Positions 1-9,416 of a stretch of DNA of 64,000 nucleotides are shown here, piece after piece. The stretch comes from Jiangella aurantiaca (lineage in GTDB: Bacteria > Actinomycetota > Actinomycetes > Jiangellales > Jiangellaceae). Location: contig NZ_SMLB01000016.1 of NCBI RefSeq assembly GCF_004349105.1, positions 58,922 through 122,921 on the forward strand. Direction: 5' to 3'. The stretch's first letter is position 1; each line of letters begins with the position of its first letter. The translations under genes were made by a program, and so were the position numbers. Below the pieces are notes generated by a model that saw nothing but the letters and a program-made list of their open reading frames with translations, made no database searches and had not been told where the DNA came from.

Positions 1-2737
1 TCTCCTCGTCCGTCGGCGGAGTCTCCTCCGTGGGCGGCGGCGTCTCCTCGACGCCGCCTGGCGGCTCTTCGGTGATCGCGCCGGACTCGCCCTCGAAGAT
101 CTGGTCGAGCGCGCCCTGCAGGGTGTCGTCGAAGCCGATGTTGTCGCCGAACTGCACCAGCACCCGGCGCAGCAGCGGGAAGGCCGCCTCGCCGGTGGCG
201 CGGACGACGTAGACCGGCTGGACGTAGAGCAGGCCGCCGCCGACCGGCAGCGTCAGCAGGTTGCCCAGTCGGGTCTCGGCGTCGCCGGACCGCAGCAGAG
301 TGAGCTGCTGGGCGACGTCGGTGTCGCTCTCGAAGTCGTTGGCCACCTGGCCGGGGCCGTCGATCTGGGTGTTGCCTGGCAGCCGGAGGATCTGCAACTG
401 GCCGTAGTCCTCACTGCGGGCGTCGGCGTTCACCGCCATGAAGGCGGCCAGGTTCTGCCGGCCACGTGGCGTGTAGGTGGTGGTGAGCGAGTACACCGGA
501 GCATCGGTGTCCGGCAGTTGGATGCTCTGGTAGTACGGCGGCTGCTTGACGTCGACGTTCGAGGACGGGTCGGCCGGCACCAGCCAGCGGTCCTGACCGC
601 CGTAGAAGGTCGAGGCGTCGGTGACGTGGTACTGCTCGAGCATGTTGCGCTGCAGCTTGAACAGGTCCTCGGGGTAGCGCAGGTGGTCCATCAGCGGTGT
701 CGGGATCTCCGAGCGCGGCTGCACGGAGTCGGGGAACGCGTTCATCCACGCCTGCAGCACCGGGTCGTCCTCGTCCCAGGCGTACAGCGTGACGGTGCCG
801 TCGTACGCGTCGACCGTCGCCTTCACCGAGTTGCGGACGTAGTTGATGAAGTCGTCGGGCTGCGCGGCCAGCGCCGGCCGGGCCGTCCGCGAGTCGCTGG
901 TCGCCTCGCTCAGCGACACCCGTTGCCCGTACGGGAAGGAGTTCAGCGTCGTGTACCCGTCGAGGATCCACACGACCCGGCCGTCCACAACCGCCGGGAA
1001 CGGGTTCGCGTCGACCGTCAGCCACGGCGCGACCTTCTCGACCCGCTCGCGCGGGTTGCGCTCGTAGAGCAGCCGCGACTCCGAGTTGAGCCGGTCGGAC
1101 AGCAGGAAGTTGGCCTCCTGGAACCGCGTGGCGTACAACAGCCGGTGCCAGAACGACCCCACCGGCACGCCGCCGTCGCCCTCGTAGGTGTTCCGGCGCT
1201 CTCCGCCGGTCTCCGGGTCCTCCGGGATGTCGTACTCGACCGGGTCGGTGCCCTCGGGCGCGCCGACAATGGAGTAGCTGGGCGAGTTCTCGCCGAAGTA
1301 GATGCGCGGCTCGTATTCGCCCAGGACACCCTGCGTCGGGATGTCCTCCTCGGCGAAGTCCGGCGAGCCGTCGGACTGGCGGGTGTTGCCGTAGGCGGCG
1401 ACCATGCCGAAGCCGTGGGTGTAGACCGTGTGCTCGTTGATCCAGTTGCGCTGCTCGGCCGGGATGCCGTCGGAGTCGATCTCTCGGACCGCGACCACCG
1501 TGTCCCGCTCGGCGACCGTCCCCGTCGCGGTGTCCTCTACCTCGTACCGGTCGACGTCGAGCGGATCGCTGAACGAGTAGAACCCTCGCACCTGCTGCAA
1601 CTGCTGGAAGGCGGGTTGGATGACGCTCGGGTCCATAAGCCGGATGCCGGGGATCGTCGCCGAGTCCTCCGCGAGCTGTCCCTCGCTCACCTGAGTGGTG
1701 GCGTCGTACTCCTCGACCTGCACCTCGTCGATTCCGTAGGCGAAGCGGGTGGCCTCGATGTTGCGCTCGATGTAGGGCCGCTCGCGGCTGGCCTCGCTCG
1801 GGCGGACCTGGAACTGCTGGACGAGGAACGGCCACAGCCCGCCGAGTAGGACGGCCGAGAGCACCAGCAGGCCCAGCCCGATGCCTGGCAGCATCCAGTT
1901 GCGCTGCCAGACGTTGACGAAGAACAGGATCGCGCAGATGGACGCGACGAAGACGAGGATGGTCTTGGCCGGCAGCACCGCGTTGACGTCGGTGTACGAG
2001 GCACCGGTGAAGCGGTCGTTGTCCTGCATGACCAGCGCGTACCGGTCCAGCCAGTAGGCCACGGCCTTGAGCAGGACGAACAGCCCGATCAGGACGGACA
2101 GGTGGGCCGTGGTGGCCGGGCTGACCTTCTGCCCCGCGGTCTGCAGCCGGATGCCGCCGTAGACATAGTGCGTGATGGCGGCGACGACGAGGCCGAGCAC
2201 CACCACCGCGAACCCGAAGCTGACGACGTAGCGCCACCACGGGTAGTCGAACGCGAAGAAGCCGAGGTCGACGCCGAACTGGGCGTCGTCCTGGCCGAAC
2301 TCGCCGCCGTTGCGCCACAGCAGGAACGTCTGCCACTGCCCGGCCGCACTGGCGCCGGCCATGATCGCGAGCAGGACGGCGGCCGCCGTCAGTACCCAGG
2401 TACGGACCGGGTCGATGGCGTCGCGGTAGCGATCGAGGCTCTGCTGCTCGACGCTCATCGGCCGGTACCGTGGCCGGACGCGGTAGGCGATCAGGCCGTT
2501 GACGACCACCGACGCCGCCATGAGCAGGCCGAAGACCAGGAACAGCCCGATACGCGTGATGAGCTGCGTCGTGAACACCTGGGTGAAGTCGACCGACTGG
2601 TACCAGAGCCGATCGGTCCAGAACGTCACGATGAGCACGTACGACGCGACGAGCACGCCGAGCACGATGAGCGTGGGCAGTAGCGCGCGCGACCGTCGTT
2701 GGGGCGCGCCGCGGAACGGTCCGGCGGGTCGGGGCAT
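1..2737 (-). CDS. UPF0182 family membrane protein (3' end outside window)
   Basis: Large polytopic membrane protein of the UPF0182 family, function unknown; by context the counterpart of M. tuberculosis Rv3193c. Reading the minus strand from the ATG at 2737 gives an open frame that runs off the left edge (about 911 codons, C-terminus missing). It begins MPRPAGPFRG, has a hydrophobic helix at about residues 19-38 and another at about 57-82, then the family hallmark RPMSVEQQSLDRYR. The visible end is a Glu/Pro/Thr-rich acidic tail, as is usual for the family. Open frames in other registers over this interval are GC-bias shadows. It is divergent from the gene at 2899 across a 161-bp spacer. Family assignment is confident; the role is unknown. 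Confidence 0.9.
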   Translation of the reverse strand, partial: MPRPAGPFRGAPQRRSRALLPTLIVLGVLVASYVLIVTFWTDRLWYQSVDFTQVFTTQLITRIGLFLVFGLLMAASVVVNGLIAYRVRPRYRPMSVEQQSLDRYRDAIDPVRTWVLTAAAVLLAIMAGASAAGQWQTFLLWRNGGEFGQDDAQFGVDLGFFAFDYPWWRYVVSFGFAVVVLGLVVAAITHYVYGGIRLQTAGQKVSPATTAHLSVLIGLFVLLKAVAYWLDRYALVMQDNDRFTGASYTDVNAVLPAKTILVFVASICAILFFVNVWQRNWMLPGIGLGLLVLSAVLLGGLWPFLVQQFQVRPSEASRERPYIERNIEATRFAYGIDEVQVEEYDATTQVSEGQLAEDSATIPGIRLMDPSVIQPAFQQLQQVRGFYSFSDPLDVDRYEVEDTATGTVAERDTVVAVREIDSDGIPAEQRNWINEHTVYTHGFGMVAAYGNTRQSDGSPDFAEEDIPTQGVLGEYEPRIYFGENSPSYSIVGAPEGTDPVEYDIPEDPETGGERRNTYEGDGGVPVGSFWHRLLYATRFQEANFLLSDRLNSESRLLYERNPRERVEKVAPWLTVDANPFPAVVDGRVVWILDGYTTLNSFPYGQRVSLSEATSDSRTARPALAAQPDDFINYVRNSVKATVDAYDGTVTLYAWDEDDPVLQAWMNAFPDSVQPRSEIPTPLMDHLRYPEDLFKLQRNMLEQYHVTDASTFYGGQDRWLVPADPSSNVDVKQPPYYQSIQLPDTDAPVYSLTTTYTPRGRQNLAAFMAVNADARSEDYGQLQILRLPGNTQIDGPGQVANDFESDTDVAQQLTLLRSGDAETRLGNLLTLPVGGGLLYVQPVYVVRATGEAAFPLLRRVLVQFGDNIGFDDTLQGALDQIFEGESGAITEEPPGGVEETPPPTEETPPTDEE

Positions 2738-2898
2738 GTCCTGGCTCACCCCTGGAAAACTATCTCACCCGCTCCCGGGGTTCCGACCCGCGGTCGGAAC
2801 ATCGCTGTCGGCGGACGGTTCTGAGTGAACCGTGACCTGTTCGTCGCCCGGTCGTGACCGGTTTCGCGGGGCGTCGCCGCGCGTGCGACGATGCCGTC

Positions 2899-3426
2899 AT
2901 GAGCACGACGGACGACCAGCCGAGCGCCCTGGTCCGCGCGATCGCCGAGATCGAACAGCACGTCCGCGGCGACGGGTGGGACCAGCCGGCCCGGCTGTAC
3001 GCCTTGGCCCCGACCGCCGACCTGGTGTCCCGCGAGCCCGCGCTGGCCGCGAGCCTCGGCATCGACCCCGACGCGCCCGCCGACTCGCTCACCCCGATCG
3101 AACAGGACGTCGCCGGCCGGCCGATCGAGGACCTCCTCCTCGAGATCACCTGGCCCGACACCGTGACCGGGTGCGCATTGGCGCTCGAGCGCATCGTGCT
3201 GCCGCCGGGCGCCGAGGACCAGGTGCCCGACGACGACGGCCTCGCCGCCCAGTGGGCGCAGCAGCACCCTGACCGCTCCGACGTCCGTGTCGTCGTCGGC
3301 GTGATGCGCGACGGCACCCGGGCCTCGGTGCTGCGCATCCGCGGCCACGAAGCCGACGACGAGCTGATCCGCGGCGCGGAGCTGTCGCCCGAGCTTGGCA
3401 ACGCGCTGGCCGAGACGTTCCACTGA
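2899..3426 (+). CDS. PPA1309 family protein (conserved actinobacterial)
   Basis: A 175-residue soluble protein starting MSTTDDQPSALVRAI, typical of the PPA1309 family found in actinobacteria beside the UPF0182 gene; no biochemical role is known. It is acidic, with no signal peptide or membrane segment. A longer upstream start exists in frame, but the ATG at 2899 matches the family N-terminus. There is no good Shine-Dalgarno sequence; a GACGAT hexamer at 2887-2892 ends 6 nt before the ATG, so the message may be leaderless. It ends 21 bp before the convergent PDZ-Lon gene. Confidence 0.85.
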   Translation: MSTTDDQPSALVRAIAEIEQHVRGDGWDQPARLYALAPTADLVSREPALAASLGIDPDAPADSLTPIEQDVAGRPIEDLLLEITWPDTVTGCALALERIVLPPGAEDQVPDDDGLAAQWAQQHPDRSDVRVVVGVMRDGTRASVLRIRGHEADDELIRGAELSPELGNALAETFH

Positions 3427-3447
3427 TCCGGCGCCCACTGGAAACGA

Positions 3448-4500
3448 TCAGGTGGCGGGGCAGGTGGGCAGGTCGTCGGTGTCGCCGGCGACGAACGCCT
3501 CGATGGTGCTGACGGCGTCGTCCAGGGTCTCGATCGGGACCACGTGCATGTCGCCGTTGTTGCCGCCGACCGCTTCGTCGCAGTTGCTGGCCGGGGCGAG
3601 GAACAGCTCCGCACCGTCGTGATTGGCGGCGGCGATCTTCTGCTGGATGCCGCCGATCGCGCCGACCGCGCCGTCGGGGCTGATCTCGCCCGTCCCGGCG
3701 ACGTGAGTGCCGTCGAGCAGGGCGCCCGGCGTCAGCGTGTCGTAGATGGCGACGGCGAAGATCATGCCGGCGCTCGGGCCGCCGATGCGCTCGTCGATGC
3801 CGATCTCGATGTCGACCGGCAGGTCGAACCCGAGCGTCGGGCTGAACCCGACCAGCGCCCGGCCGTCGTCCTCGGCTGCGATGGTCTGGATGTCCTCGGT
3901 GAGCTGCTCGCCGTCGCGCTCGACGACGAACGTGACGGTCTCGCCGGGCTCGTGGGCGGTGACGGCGGCGACGACGTCCTCCGGGGTGGCGATGGCGGTG
4001 CCGTCGACGGACACGACGACGTCGCCGGGCTCGAGGACGCCGTCGGCCGGGGCATCCTCGACGACGGCGTCGACGACCACCGTCTGCGGAATGTCGTAGC
4101 CGAGCTTGCGCAGCGCCGCGACCTCGGCGTTCTGCTGGGAGTTGGCGAGCATCGCGGCGTTCTGCTGCCGCGACTGCTCGGCCGTCGTGCCCTCGGGGTA
4201 CACCAGCTCACGCGGGACGACGGCACGATCGGGGTCGAGCCACGCCCGCAGCGCCGTCAGCAGGTCGAGGTCGGCGTCGGCCGACGTGACCCCGACTGTC
4301 GTGAGGTCGAGCACGCCGTCCGTCGGGTAGGTCTCGGCGCCGTCGATCCGGATGACCTCCTGGCCGTTCCACTCCCCCAGCGTGTCCTCGACCGGGCCGG
4401 GCGAGTACACGACGTACGGCAGGTGGAACAAGGACGCGACCGCGACGAGCGCGACGATCAGGGCACCGGCGACGGCGAGCGTCGCGGATCGGCGGGTCAT
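3448..4500 (-). CDS. PDZ and Lon-type (S16) serine protease, membrane anchored (YlbL-like)
   Basis: A 350-residue protease anchored by an N-terminal helix (about residues 8-27) with the rest outside the membrane. A PDZ domain (around VLEPGDVVVSVDGTAI, roughly residues 135-205) precedes a Lon-type S16 catalytic domain. The catalytic Ser lies in GGPSAGM and the partner Lys in IGGIQQKI. This is the YlbL/Rv3194c family; it is thought to process envelope proteins, but substrates are not known. Length and motifs are intact. The PDZ may select or gate the substrate; that is family-based inference. The gene stands alone on the minus strand and converges on the PPA1309 gene. Confidence 0.9.
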   Translation of the reverse strand: MTRRSATLAVAGALIVALVAVASLFHLPYVVYSPGPVEDTLGEWNGQEVIRIDGAETYPTDGVLDLTTVGVTSADADLDLLTALRAWLDPDRAVVPRELVYPEGTTAEQSRQQNAAMLANSQQNAEVAALRKLGYDIPQTVVVDAVVEDAPADGVLEPGDVVVSVDGTAIATPEDVVAAVTAHEPGETVTFVVERDGEQLTEDIQTIAAEDDGRALVGFSPTLGFDLPVDIEIGIDERIGGPSAGMIFAVAIYDTLTPGALLDGTHVAGTGEISPDGAVGAIGGIQQKIAAANHDGAELFLAPASNCDEAVGGNNGDMHVVPIETLDDAVSTIEAFVAGDTDDLPTCPAT

Positions 4501-4553
4501 CGGTGTGGTCGGTCCTCACGGTGAACGGGCACGGACACCGTAAGAGTACGTGG

Positions 4554-5834
4554 TCAGCCCTGCTCTCCCGGGAGGGCGGCCGTGGCGGCGCGGGCGAGAT
4601 CGTCGACCTGCTCCTCAAGCCAGGCGGCCATGGCGTCGCGGCGCTCCGGCGTCGTGGCGTCCGCGGAGTCGCCTACCAAGAGGCTCACCCGGAACTTCCG
4701 TTCGTCGGTCCCGGCGATCACCCACACCTCCGCACTGTAGCCGCCTCGCGCGTACGGGCCGTCGAGCGTGGTCGTGGCCCACTGGACGTGCACGGTCTCG
4801 CCGCCCGGCGCGGTCGTCGTGGTGCAGGGCTGCGTGATGCGGCCCTTCTCCTCCATGGGGTCGCAGTGCTGAGCCACGCTCAGCTCGGCGCCGATCTCCA
4901 TGATCATCGCCGCGCCCGCCTCGACACCGTCGGGCAGGCCGGCGGTGACGTCCGGGCCCGGGTCGGCCGCGTCCATGCCGCTGGGTGTCCAGCCGGGGCC
5001 GAGGTTCTCGGCCAGCGCCCGCGCCTCGTCGGTGATCTCGTCACCCGGGTCCTCCGGCGCCGGTGGCGGGGACACGCCCGCCGTGAGCTCGGACCAGACG
5101 TCGTCGGTGACGACCGCGGCGAGCTGCTCCAGCGAGAACGGCGGCTCGGACCGGGTCGGCTCGGACTGCTTCTCGGTGGGCGTGTTCATCTCGCCGACAT
5201 GCACCGACAGCCCGCTCGGGGCGACGGCGGTCGCACGCCACTGGAGCCGGTGAGGTTCACGGTCGGGCTGCGGATAGTACGGACCCGCCTCGAGCACGAG
5301 CGTGGTGCCGTCGTCGAGGGTCCGCACCTCACAGGTGCCGCCGTTGACGATGACCGGGCACACCGGCGGCTCCGCGACCGCCGCGACGGCGACCGACCCG
5401 CTGATCCAGCCGGCGCCGTCGCCGTCGTCGTACACGAAGTCGAACCAGGCCGACGTCGGGTCCAGTGCGTCGGCGGTGACGTCGGTGATCTCGCCAGGCG
5501 GCAGCAGCGCCACGACGGCGTCGAGGACGGCGTCCGGATCGATCTCGGCGACGGGATCGGCCTGCGGCGGCGCGGCGACGGTCTCGCTGCCGGCTCGGCC
5601 GTCGTCCGCGACGGGGCCGCTGTCGCCGTCGCCACCGACGAAGGGGACGGCGAGCACCGAGCCGGCACCGGCGACGAGGGCCAGCGCGGCACCGCCGACC
5701 GCCAGCCGCGCCCGGCGCAGCCGCCGCAGCTCGCGCCCACGCGTGACGCCGCCGCTGACGAGTTCCGCGACCGGCGGGTCGATCCGGGCCGCCTCGGCCC
5801 GCAATGCCAGCTCGAGCTCCTCTTCGATGGTCAT
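4554..5834 (-). CDS. Membrane-anchored partner of the SigE-family sigma factor (putative anti-sigma factor)
   Basis: A 426-residue protein beginning MTIEEELELALRAEAARID, with a basic stretch (RGRELRRLRRAR) just before one membrane helix at about residues 47-66 and a long extracytoplasmic domain. The ATGA overlap (5831-5834) with the upstream sigma factor gene implies translational coupling, and the topology is that of a transmembrane anti-sigma factor. No HxxxCxxC zinc anti-sigma motif is visible in the short cytoplasmic part, so control of the sigma factor is inferred from context. The same frame stays open upstream to 6302, but that part is a shadow of the sigma gene. Confidence 0.75.
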   Translation of the reverse strand: MTIEEELELALRAEAARIDPPVAELVSGGVTRGRELRRLRRARLAVGGAALALVAGAGSVLAVPFVGGDGDSGPVADDGRAGSETVAAPPQADPVAEIDPDAVLDAVVALLPPGEITDVTADALDPTSAWFDFVYDDGDGAGWISGSVAVAAVAEPPVCPVIVNGGTCEVRTLDDGTTLVLEAGPYYPQPDREPHRLQWRATAVAPSGLSVHVGEMNTPTEKQSEPTRSEPPFSLEQLAAVVTDDVWSELTAGVSPPPAPEDPGDEITDEARALAENLGPGWTPSGMDAADPGPDVTAGLPDGVEAGAAMIMEIGAELSVAQHCDPMEEKGRITQPCTTTTAPGGETVHVQWATTTLDGPYARGGYSAEVWVIAGTDERKFRVSLLVGDSADATTPERRDAMAAWLEEQVDDLARAATAALPGEQG

Positions 5835-6343
5835 CGTGCCACTCCGCTCCTGGTCGGATCGTCGGCGTCGGTCCCGAGGACGGCGCGCAGCCGGTCGAGC
5901 GCACGGAAACTGCGGGACCGCACCGCGCCGGCCGACAGGCCCAGCTCGGCGGCGGTCTCCTCGACGCTGCGGTCCTCCCAGTAGCGCAGCACCAGCACCG
6001 CCCGGTCCTTCGCGTCCAGCCGGCCCAGCGCGCCGAGCAGCGTGACCCGCAGCGCGACGTCCGTCTCGCCGCCCGGTGTGTCCGGCACCGAGTCGGTGGG
6101 CCGCTCTGCCGACCCGCGCCTCCGGCGGTGCGAGACGAACGTGCGCACCAGCGTCGTGCGGGCGTACGCGGCGGGGTCGTCGGGCCGGCTGCGCTTGGTC
6201 CACGCGCGGTAGACCTTGCCGAGGGTCTCTTGCACGAGATCCTCTGCCAGGTGCCAGTCGCCCGTCAGCAGCCAGGCCGTCCGGAACAGCCGCCCGCTGC
6301 ACGACGTGGCGAAGTCGGTGAAGCCTTCCGCGTCGCCGGCCAC
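5831..6343 (-). CDS. SigE-family RNA polymerase sigma-70 factor (ECF type)
   Basis: A 170-residue ECF-type sigma factor of the actinobacterial SigE family. Region 2 spans about residues 10-75 (GDWHLAEDLVQETLGKVY is the region 2.1-2.3 signature). Region 4 spans about 105-160, with the helix-turn-helix SVEETAAELGLSAGAVRSR. It would recruit RNA polymerase to stress-type promoters. It overlaps the membrane partner gene by 4 nt, forming a sigma/anti-sigma pair. The 68-bp spacer to moaE holds no evident terminator. Confidence 0.92.
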   Translation of the reverse strand: MAGDAEGFTDFATSCSGRLFRTAWLLTGDWHLAEDLVQETLGKVYRAWTKRSRPDDPAAYARTTLVRTFVSHRRRRGSAERPTDSVPDTPGGETDVALRVTLLGALGRLDAKDRAVLVLRYWEDRSVEETAAELGLSAGAVRSRSFRALDRLRAVLGTDADDPTRSGVAR

Positions 6344-6410
6344 TGCCAGCCTCCGTTCGTCGTCCTCACTCAGAAGACGCGATGAGGACCGGTGCGCGTT
6401 TCACCCGATC

Positions 6411-6833
6411 TCAGGGCGAGCCGACCCATTCCTCGCCGCCGTCGTCGAAGCGCTGGTGCTTCCAGATCGGGACCTCGCGCTTGAGGTCGTCGATCAGCTG
6501 ACGGCAGGCGGCGAACGCCTCCTGGCGGTGGTCGGCGGCGGCAGCCACGACGACGGCGACGTCGCCGATCTCGAGGTGGCCGACGCGGTGGACGGCGGCC
6601 AGCGCGCGCAGCGGCGTGCCGGCGGTGACCTTCTCGGCGACAGTCCGCAGCACCTCAGCCACCGTCGGGTGCGCCTCGTAGTCGAGCCCGGTGACGCCGC
6701 GGCCGCCGTCGGCCTCGCGGACCGTCCCGACGAACACGACCGTGCCGCCGGCGCCGCGGTCGGACACCGCGGCCAGCACCTCGTCGACGGAGAGCGGGTC
6801 GGGCCGCACGTCGAGCAGCCGGATGACGTCCAT
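6411..6833 (-). CDS. moaE: Molybdopterin synthase catalytic subunit MoaE
   Basis: A 140-residue MoaE, the large subunit of molybdopterin synthase. With thiocarboxylated MoaD it inserts the dithiolene sulfurs into precursor Z (cPMP). Visible signatures are GGTVVFVGTVRE near residues 29-40, the conserved LDYEAHP, and the C-terminal active-site segment KREVPIWKHQ with the catalytic lysine. Length is normal. No moaD or other cofactor gene is adjacent, so the pathway is scattered; MoeZ at 35652, which can activate sulfur carriers, is the only related gene in the window. Confidence 0.93.
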   Translation of the reverse strand: MDVIRLLDVRPDPLSVDEVLAAVSDRGAGGTVVFVGTVREADGGRGVTGLDYEAHPTVAEVLRTVAEKVTAGTPLRALAAVHRVGHLEIGDVAVVVAAAADHRQEAFAACRQLIDDLKREVPIWKHQRFDDGGEEWVGSP

Positions 6834-6884
6834 GTCTCAGCACTCTATTTCTCGGCGGGCCCTGGCCGTGGGGCGTGCCACCGC

Positions 6885-8024
6885 TCAAGTCCTCTTTCGG
6901 CGACGCGCTTTGCGGACCACGACCGCCGTCCCGAGGATCGCGACGGTGGCACCGGCGGCGCCGATGGTGGCCGCCGTCGCCGCGTCGCGCTTGCCGATGC
7001 GCCGCGACGCCAGCGCGTGCCGGCCGCCGACCTCCTCCATGAGCGCCCGGAGCGCCTCGGCGTTGTCGTACTGGGGGTGCCAGCCGGCCTTGCGAAGCCG
7101 CTCGCCGGCCACGACCCACGGCCGGGTGACGTAGTGCAGCTCGCTGGCCGGCGCGGGGGTGACGCCGAGGCGGTGCAGCCGCTGCGCCGTGCCGAACGCG
7201 AACGACGCCGGCAGCTCGATGCGGCTGCGGCCGGACAGTTCCTCGACGATCGCCTGGTCGAGGTGGCCCTCGCTGCCGACGGCGACCGGCCCGGCGACGT
7301 CGTGCAGGACGACGTACTCCAGCGCCGACGCGAGGTCGTCGACGTGGCAGAACTGCCAGGCCGGCTCGCTGCCGCGCACGACCAGCAGTCGCGGCGCCTC
7401 GAAATGGCGGGTCAGGACGGTGTCGACGCCCGGGCCGACCACGGCGGCGGGGCGGACCACAGTCACCGACATCGCCGGGTGCGACCGCGGCGCCCGGGCG
7501 CTGAGGTCTTCGATCTCCAGCAGGTCGCTGATGATCGAGCCGTCGGGCTCCGCGCGCAGCGGGGCGTCCTCGTCGAGCGGGACCGGGTTGTCGGGCTGGG
7601 CGCCGTAGACCATCGCGCTGGTGAGGACGGCGACGTGCTTGACGCCGGCCGCCGCGGACGCCGTCAGGATGGTCTGCGTGCCGCGCACGTTGCGGTGCGA
7701 GCGGACGGCGGGATCGTCGGTGATGCCGATGTCGACGGCCGCGTGCACGACGGCGTCGACGCCGGCCAGCCTGGTGACGATGGCGGGATCGGTGAGATCG
7801 ATCACGCGCCAGGTGACGCCGTCGACGTCGCCGCGGGCGTCGTCGAGGCCCACCACCTCGGCGACGTCGTCGCCGGCGGCCAGCCGTGCGGCCAGCAGGC
7901 GGCCGACGCCGGAGGACGCGCCGGTGACCGCGATCACCAGCCCGTCGCCACCGTTGCGCCCAGCGCGAACCCGGCCCGACTGTCTGCCCACGAAATCCCC
8001 TTCAACGACTACCGTGGAACGCAT
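6885..8024 (-). CDS. NAD-dependent epimerase/dehydratase (extended SDR) with C-terminal membrane helix
   Basis: An extended short-chain dehydrogenase/reductase. The Rossmann motif is VTGASSGVGRLLAARL and the catalytic region includes SAMVYG (Tyr of the YxxxK-type site). The C-terminus has a hydrophobic helix (AAGATVAILGTAVVV) and a basic tail (RKARRRKRT), so it is probably membrane tethered. Substrate is unknown; nucleotide-sugar or lipid-linked sugar is the family default. The ATG at 8024 has GGGAG 6 nt upstream; a GTG at 7937, just before the Rossmann fold, is an alternative. It is divergent from the zincin gene with only 42 bp between starts. Confidence 0.85.
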   Translation of the reverse strand: MRSTVVVEGDFVGRQSGRVRAGRNGGDGLVIAVTGASSGVGRLLAARLAAGDDVAEVVGLDDARGDVDGVTWRVIDLTDPAIVTRLAGVDAVVHAAVDIGITDDPAVRSHRNVRGTQTILTASAAAGVKHVAVLTSAMVYGAQPDNPVPLDEDAPLRAEPDGSIISDLLEIEDLSARAPRSHPAMSVTVVRPAAVVGPGVDTVLTRHFEAPRLLVVRGSEPAWQFCHVDDLASALEYVVLHDVAGPVAVGSEGHLDQAIVEELSGRSRIELPASFAFGTAQRLHRLGVTPAPASELHYVTRPWVVAGERLRKAGWHPQYDNAEALRALMEEVGGRHALASRRIGKRDAATAATIGAAGATVAILGTAVVVRKARRRKRT

Positions 8025-8066
8025 GAGGCGCTCCCGAACGCTTCCCATCCTGCCCGAGGCGCTGCC

Positions 8067-9416
8067 ATGAATGATGTCCCCTTCGGTTTCCGTTCCGCCG
8101 ACGACCCGGACGACAACCGGCCCGAGAAGTCCGGTTCCGGCTCGGGTGAGTCCGGCGGCTCCGGTCCGAACGATCCGTTCGGCGGGCTGTTCGGCAGGTT
8201 CGGCGCGGGTGGTCCGGGCGGCCCCGGCGGCAGCCCCGACCTCGGCGCCATGTTCCAGCAGCTCGGCCAGATGTTCTCCTGGTCCGGCGGGCCGGTGAAC
8301 TGGAACCTCGCCAACCAGGCCGCCCGCGAGGTCGTCTCGGCCGCCGGCGACCGCTCGGTCAGCGGCACCGACCGCCGCGAGGTCGACGACGCGTTCCGGC
8401 TGGCCGACACCTGGCTCAACGACGCCACCACGTTCCCGTCCACCGGCGGCTCGCCACGCACCTGGAGCCGGGCCGAGTGGGTCGAGGGCACCCACGCCGC
8501 CTGGAAGGACCTCGTCGAGCCGCTGGCCGCCCGGGTCTCCGAGGCCATGAGCAAGTCGTTGCCGCCCGAGGTCGCGCAGGCCGCCGGACCGCTGGTCGGC
8601 ATGATGCAGCAGGTCGGCGTCTCCATGTGGGGCGCGCAGGTCGGCCAGAGCATCGGCAAGCTGGCCGGCGAGGTGGTCGGCTCGGCCGACATCGGCGTCC
8701 CGCTGGCCGCCGGGCACCCCGCGCTGCTGCCGGCCAACGTCCGCGCCTTCGGCGAAGGCCTCGGGGTCGAGGCGCGCGACGTCACGCTCTACCTCGCGCT
8801 GCGCGAGGCCGCCTACGTCCGGCTGTACGGCCACGCGCCGTGGCTGCGGGCGCACATCGTCGCGCTGGTCGAGGAGTACGCCCGCAACGTGAGCGTCGAC
8901 ACCAGCGCCATCGAGGAGAAGATGCGCGAGATCGACCCGCAGCGGCCCGAGGCGCTGCAGGAGGCGCTCGAGGGCGGGCTGTTCGACGTGCCGACGACGC
9001 CGGAGCAGCAGGCCGCGCTCGACCGCCTCGAACTGGCGCTGGCCCTGGTCGAGGGCTGGGTCGACGACGTCGTCACACAGGCGACGGCCGAGCGGCTGCC
9101 GTCGGCGGCGGCGCTGCGCGAGACCGTCCGCCGCCGCCGCGCGTCCGGCGGACCGGCCGAGCAGACCTTCGCGACGCTGGTCGGGCTGCAGCTGCGGCCG
9201 CGCAAGCTGCGCGAGGCGGCCGCGTTCTGGGCCGCTGTCCGCGAGGCCCGCGGCGCCGACGGCCGCGACGCCGTCTGGGCGCACCCCGACCTCATGCCGT
9301 CGGCCGACGATCTCGCCGACCCGGCGGCGTTCCTCGCCCAGGACGACTTCGACATGTCCGGGCTCGACGACACCCCGGCGCCGCCGGAGGACGAGAACGG
9401 CGGCAGCCCCTCCTGA
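8067..9416 (+). CDS. Zinc-dependent metalloprotease-like protein (zincin-like, DUF2342)
   Basis: A 449-residue protein of the actinobacterial DUF2342/zincin-like family (Rv3195-like), annotated elsewhere as a putative hydrolase. The first 60 residues are Gly/Pro/Ser-rich and probably disordered. The folded part carries the family segment LYGHAPWLRAHIVALVEEY (about residue 250), whose two histidines are candidate metal ligands; there is no classical HExxH. Catalysis is therefore inferred from family naming only. Its stop overlaps the start of the Nudix gene by 1 nt, so the two are co-translated. Confidence 0.85.
   Translation: MNDVPFGFRSADDPDDNRPEKSGSGSGESGGSGPNDPFGGLFGRFGAGGPGGPGGSPDLGAMFQQLGQMFSWSGGPVNWNLANQAAREVVSAAGDRSVSGTDRREVDDAFRLADTWLNDATTFPSTGGSPRTWSRAEWVEGTHAAWKDLVEPLAARVSEAMSKSLPPEVAQAAGPLVGMMQQVGVSMWGAQVGQSIGKLAGEVVGSADIGVPLAAGHPALLPANVRAFGEGLGVEARDVTLYLALREAAYVRLYGHAPWLRAHIVALVEEYARNVSVDTSAIEEKMREIDPQRPEALQEALEGGLFDVPTTPEQQAALDRLELALALVEGWVDDVVTQATAERLPSAAALRETVRRRRASGGPAEQTFATLVGLQLRPRKLREAAAFWAAVREARGADGRDAVWAHPDLMPSADDLADPAAFLAQDDFDMSGLDDTPAPPEDENGGSPS

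Noticed and set aside
411..2336. A 641-codon minus-strand frame and a 443-codon plus-strand frame over the left end
   Set aside because: Both are Arg/Ala/Pro-rich GC-bias shadows; the real gene is the UPF0182 frame starting at 2737, which runs off the window edge.
4554..6302. A 582-codon continuous frame suggesting a sigma/anti-sigma fusion
   Set aside because: The N-terminal 150 codons are an off-frame reading of the sigma factor gene; the partner starts at 5834 with an ATGA overlap.
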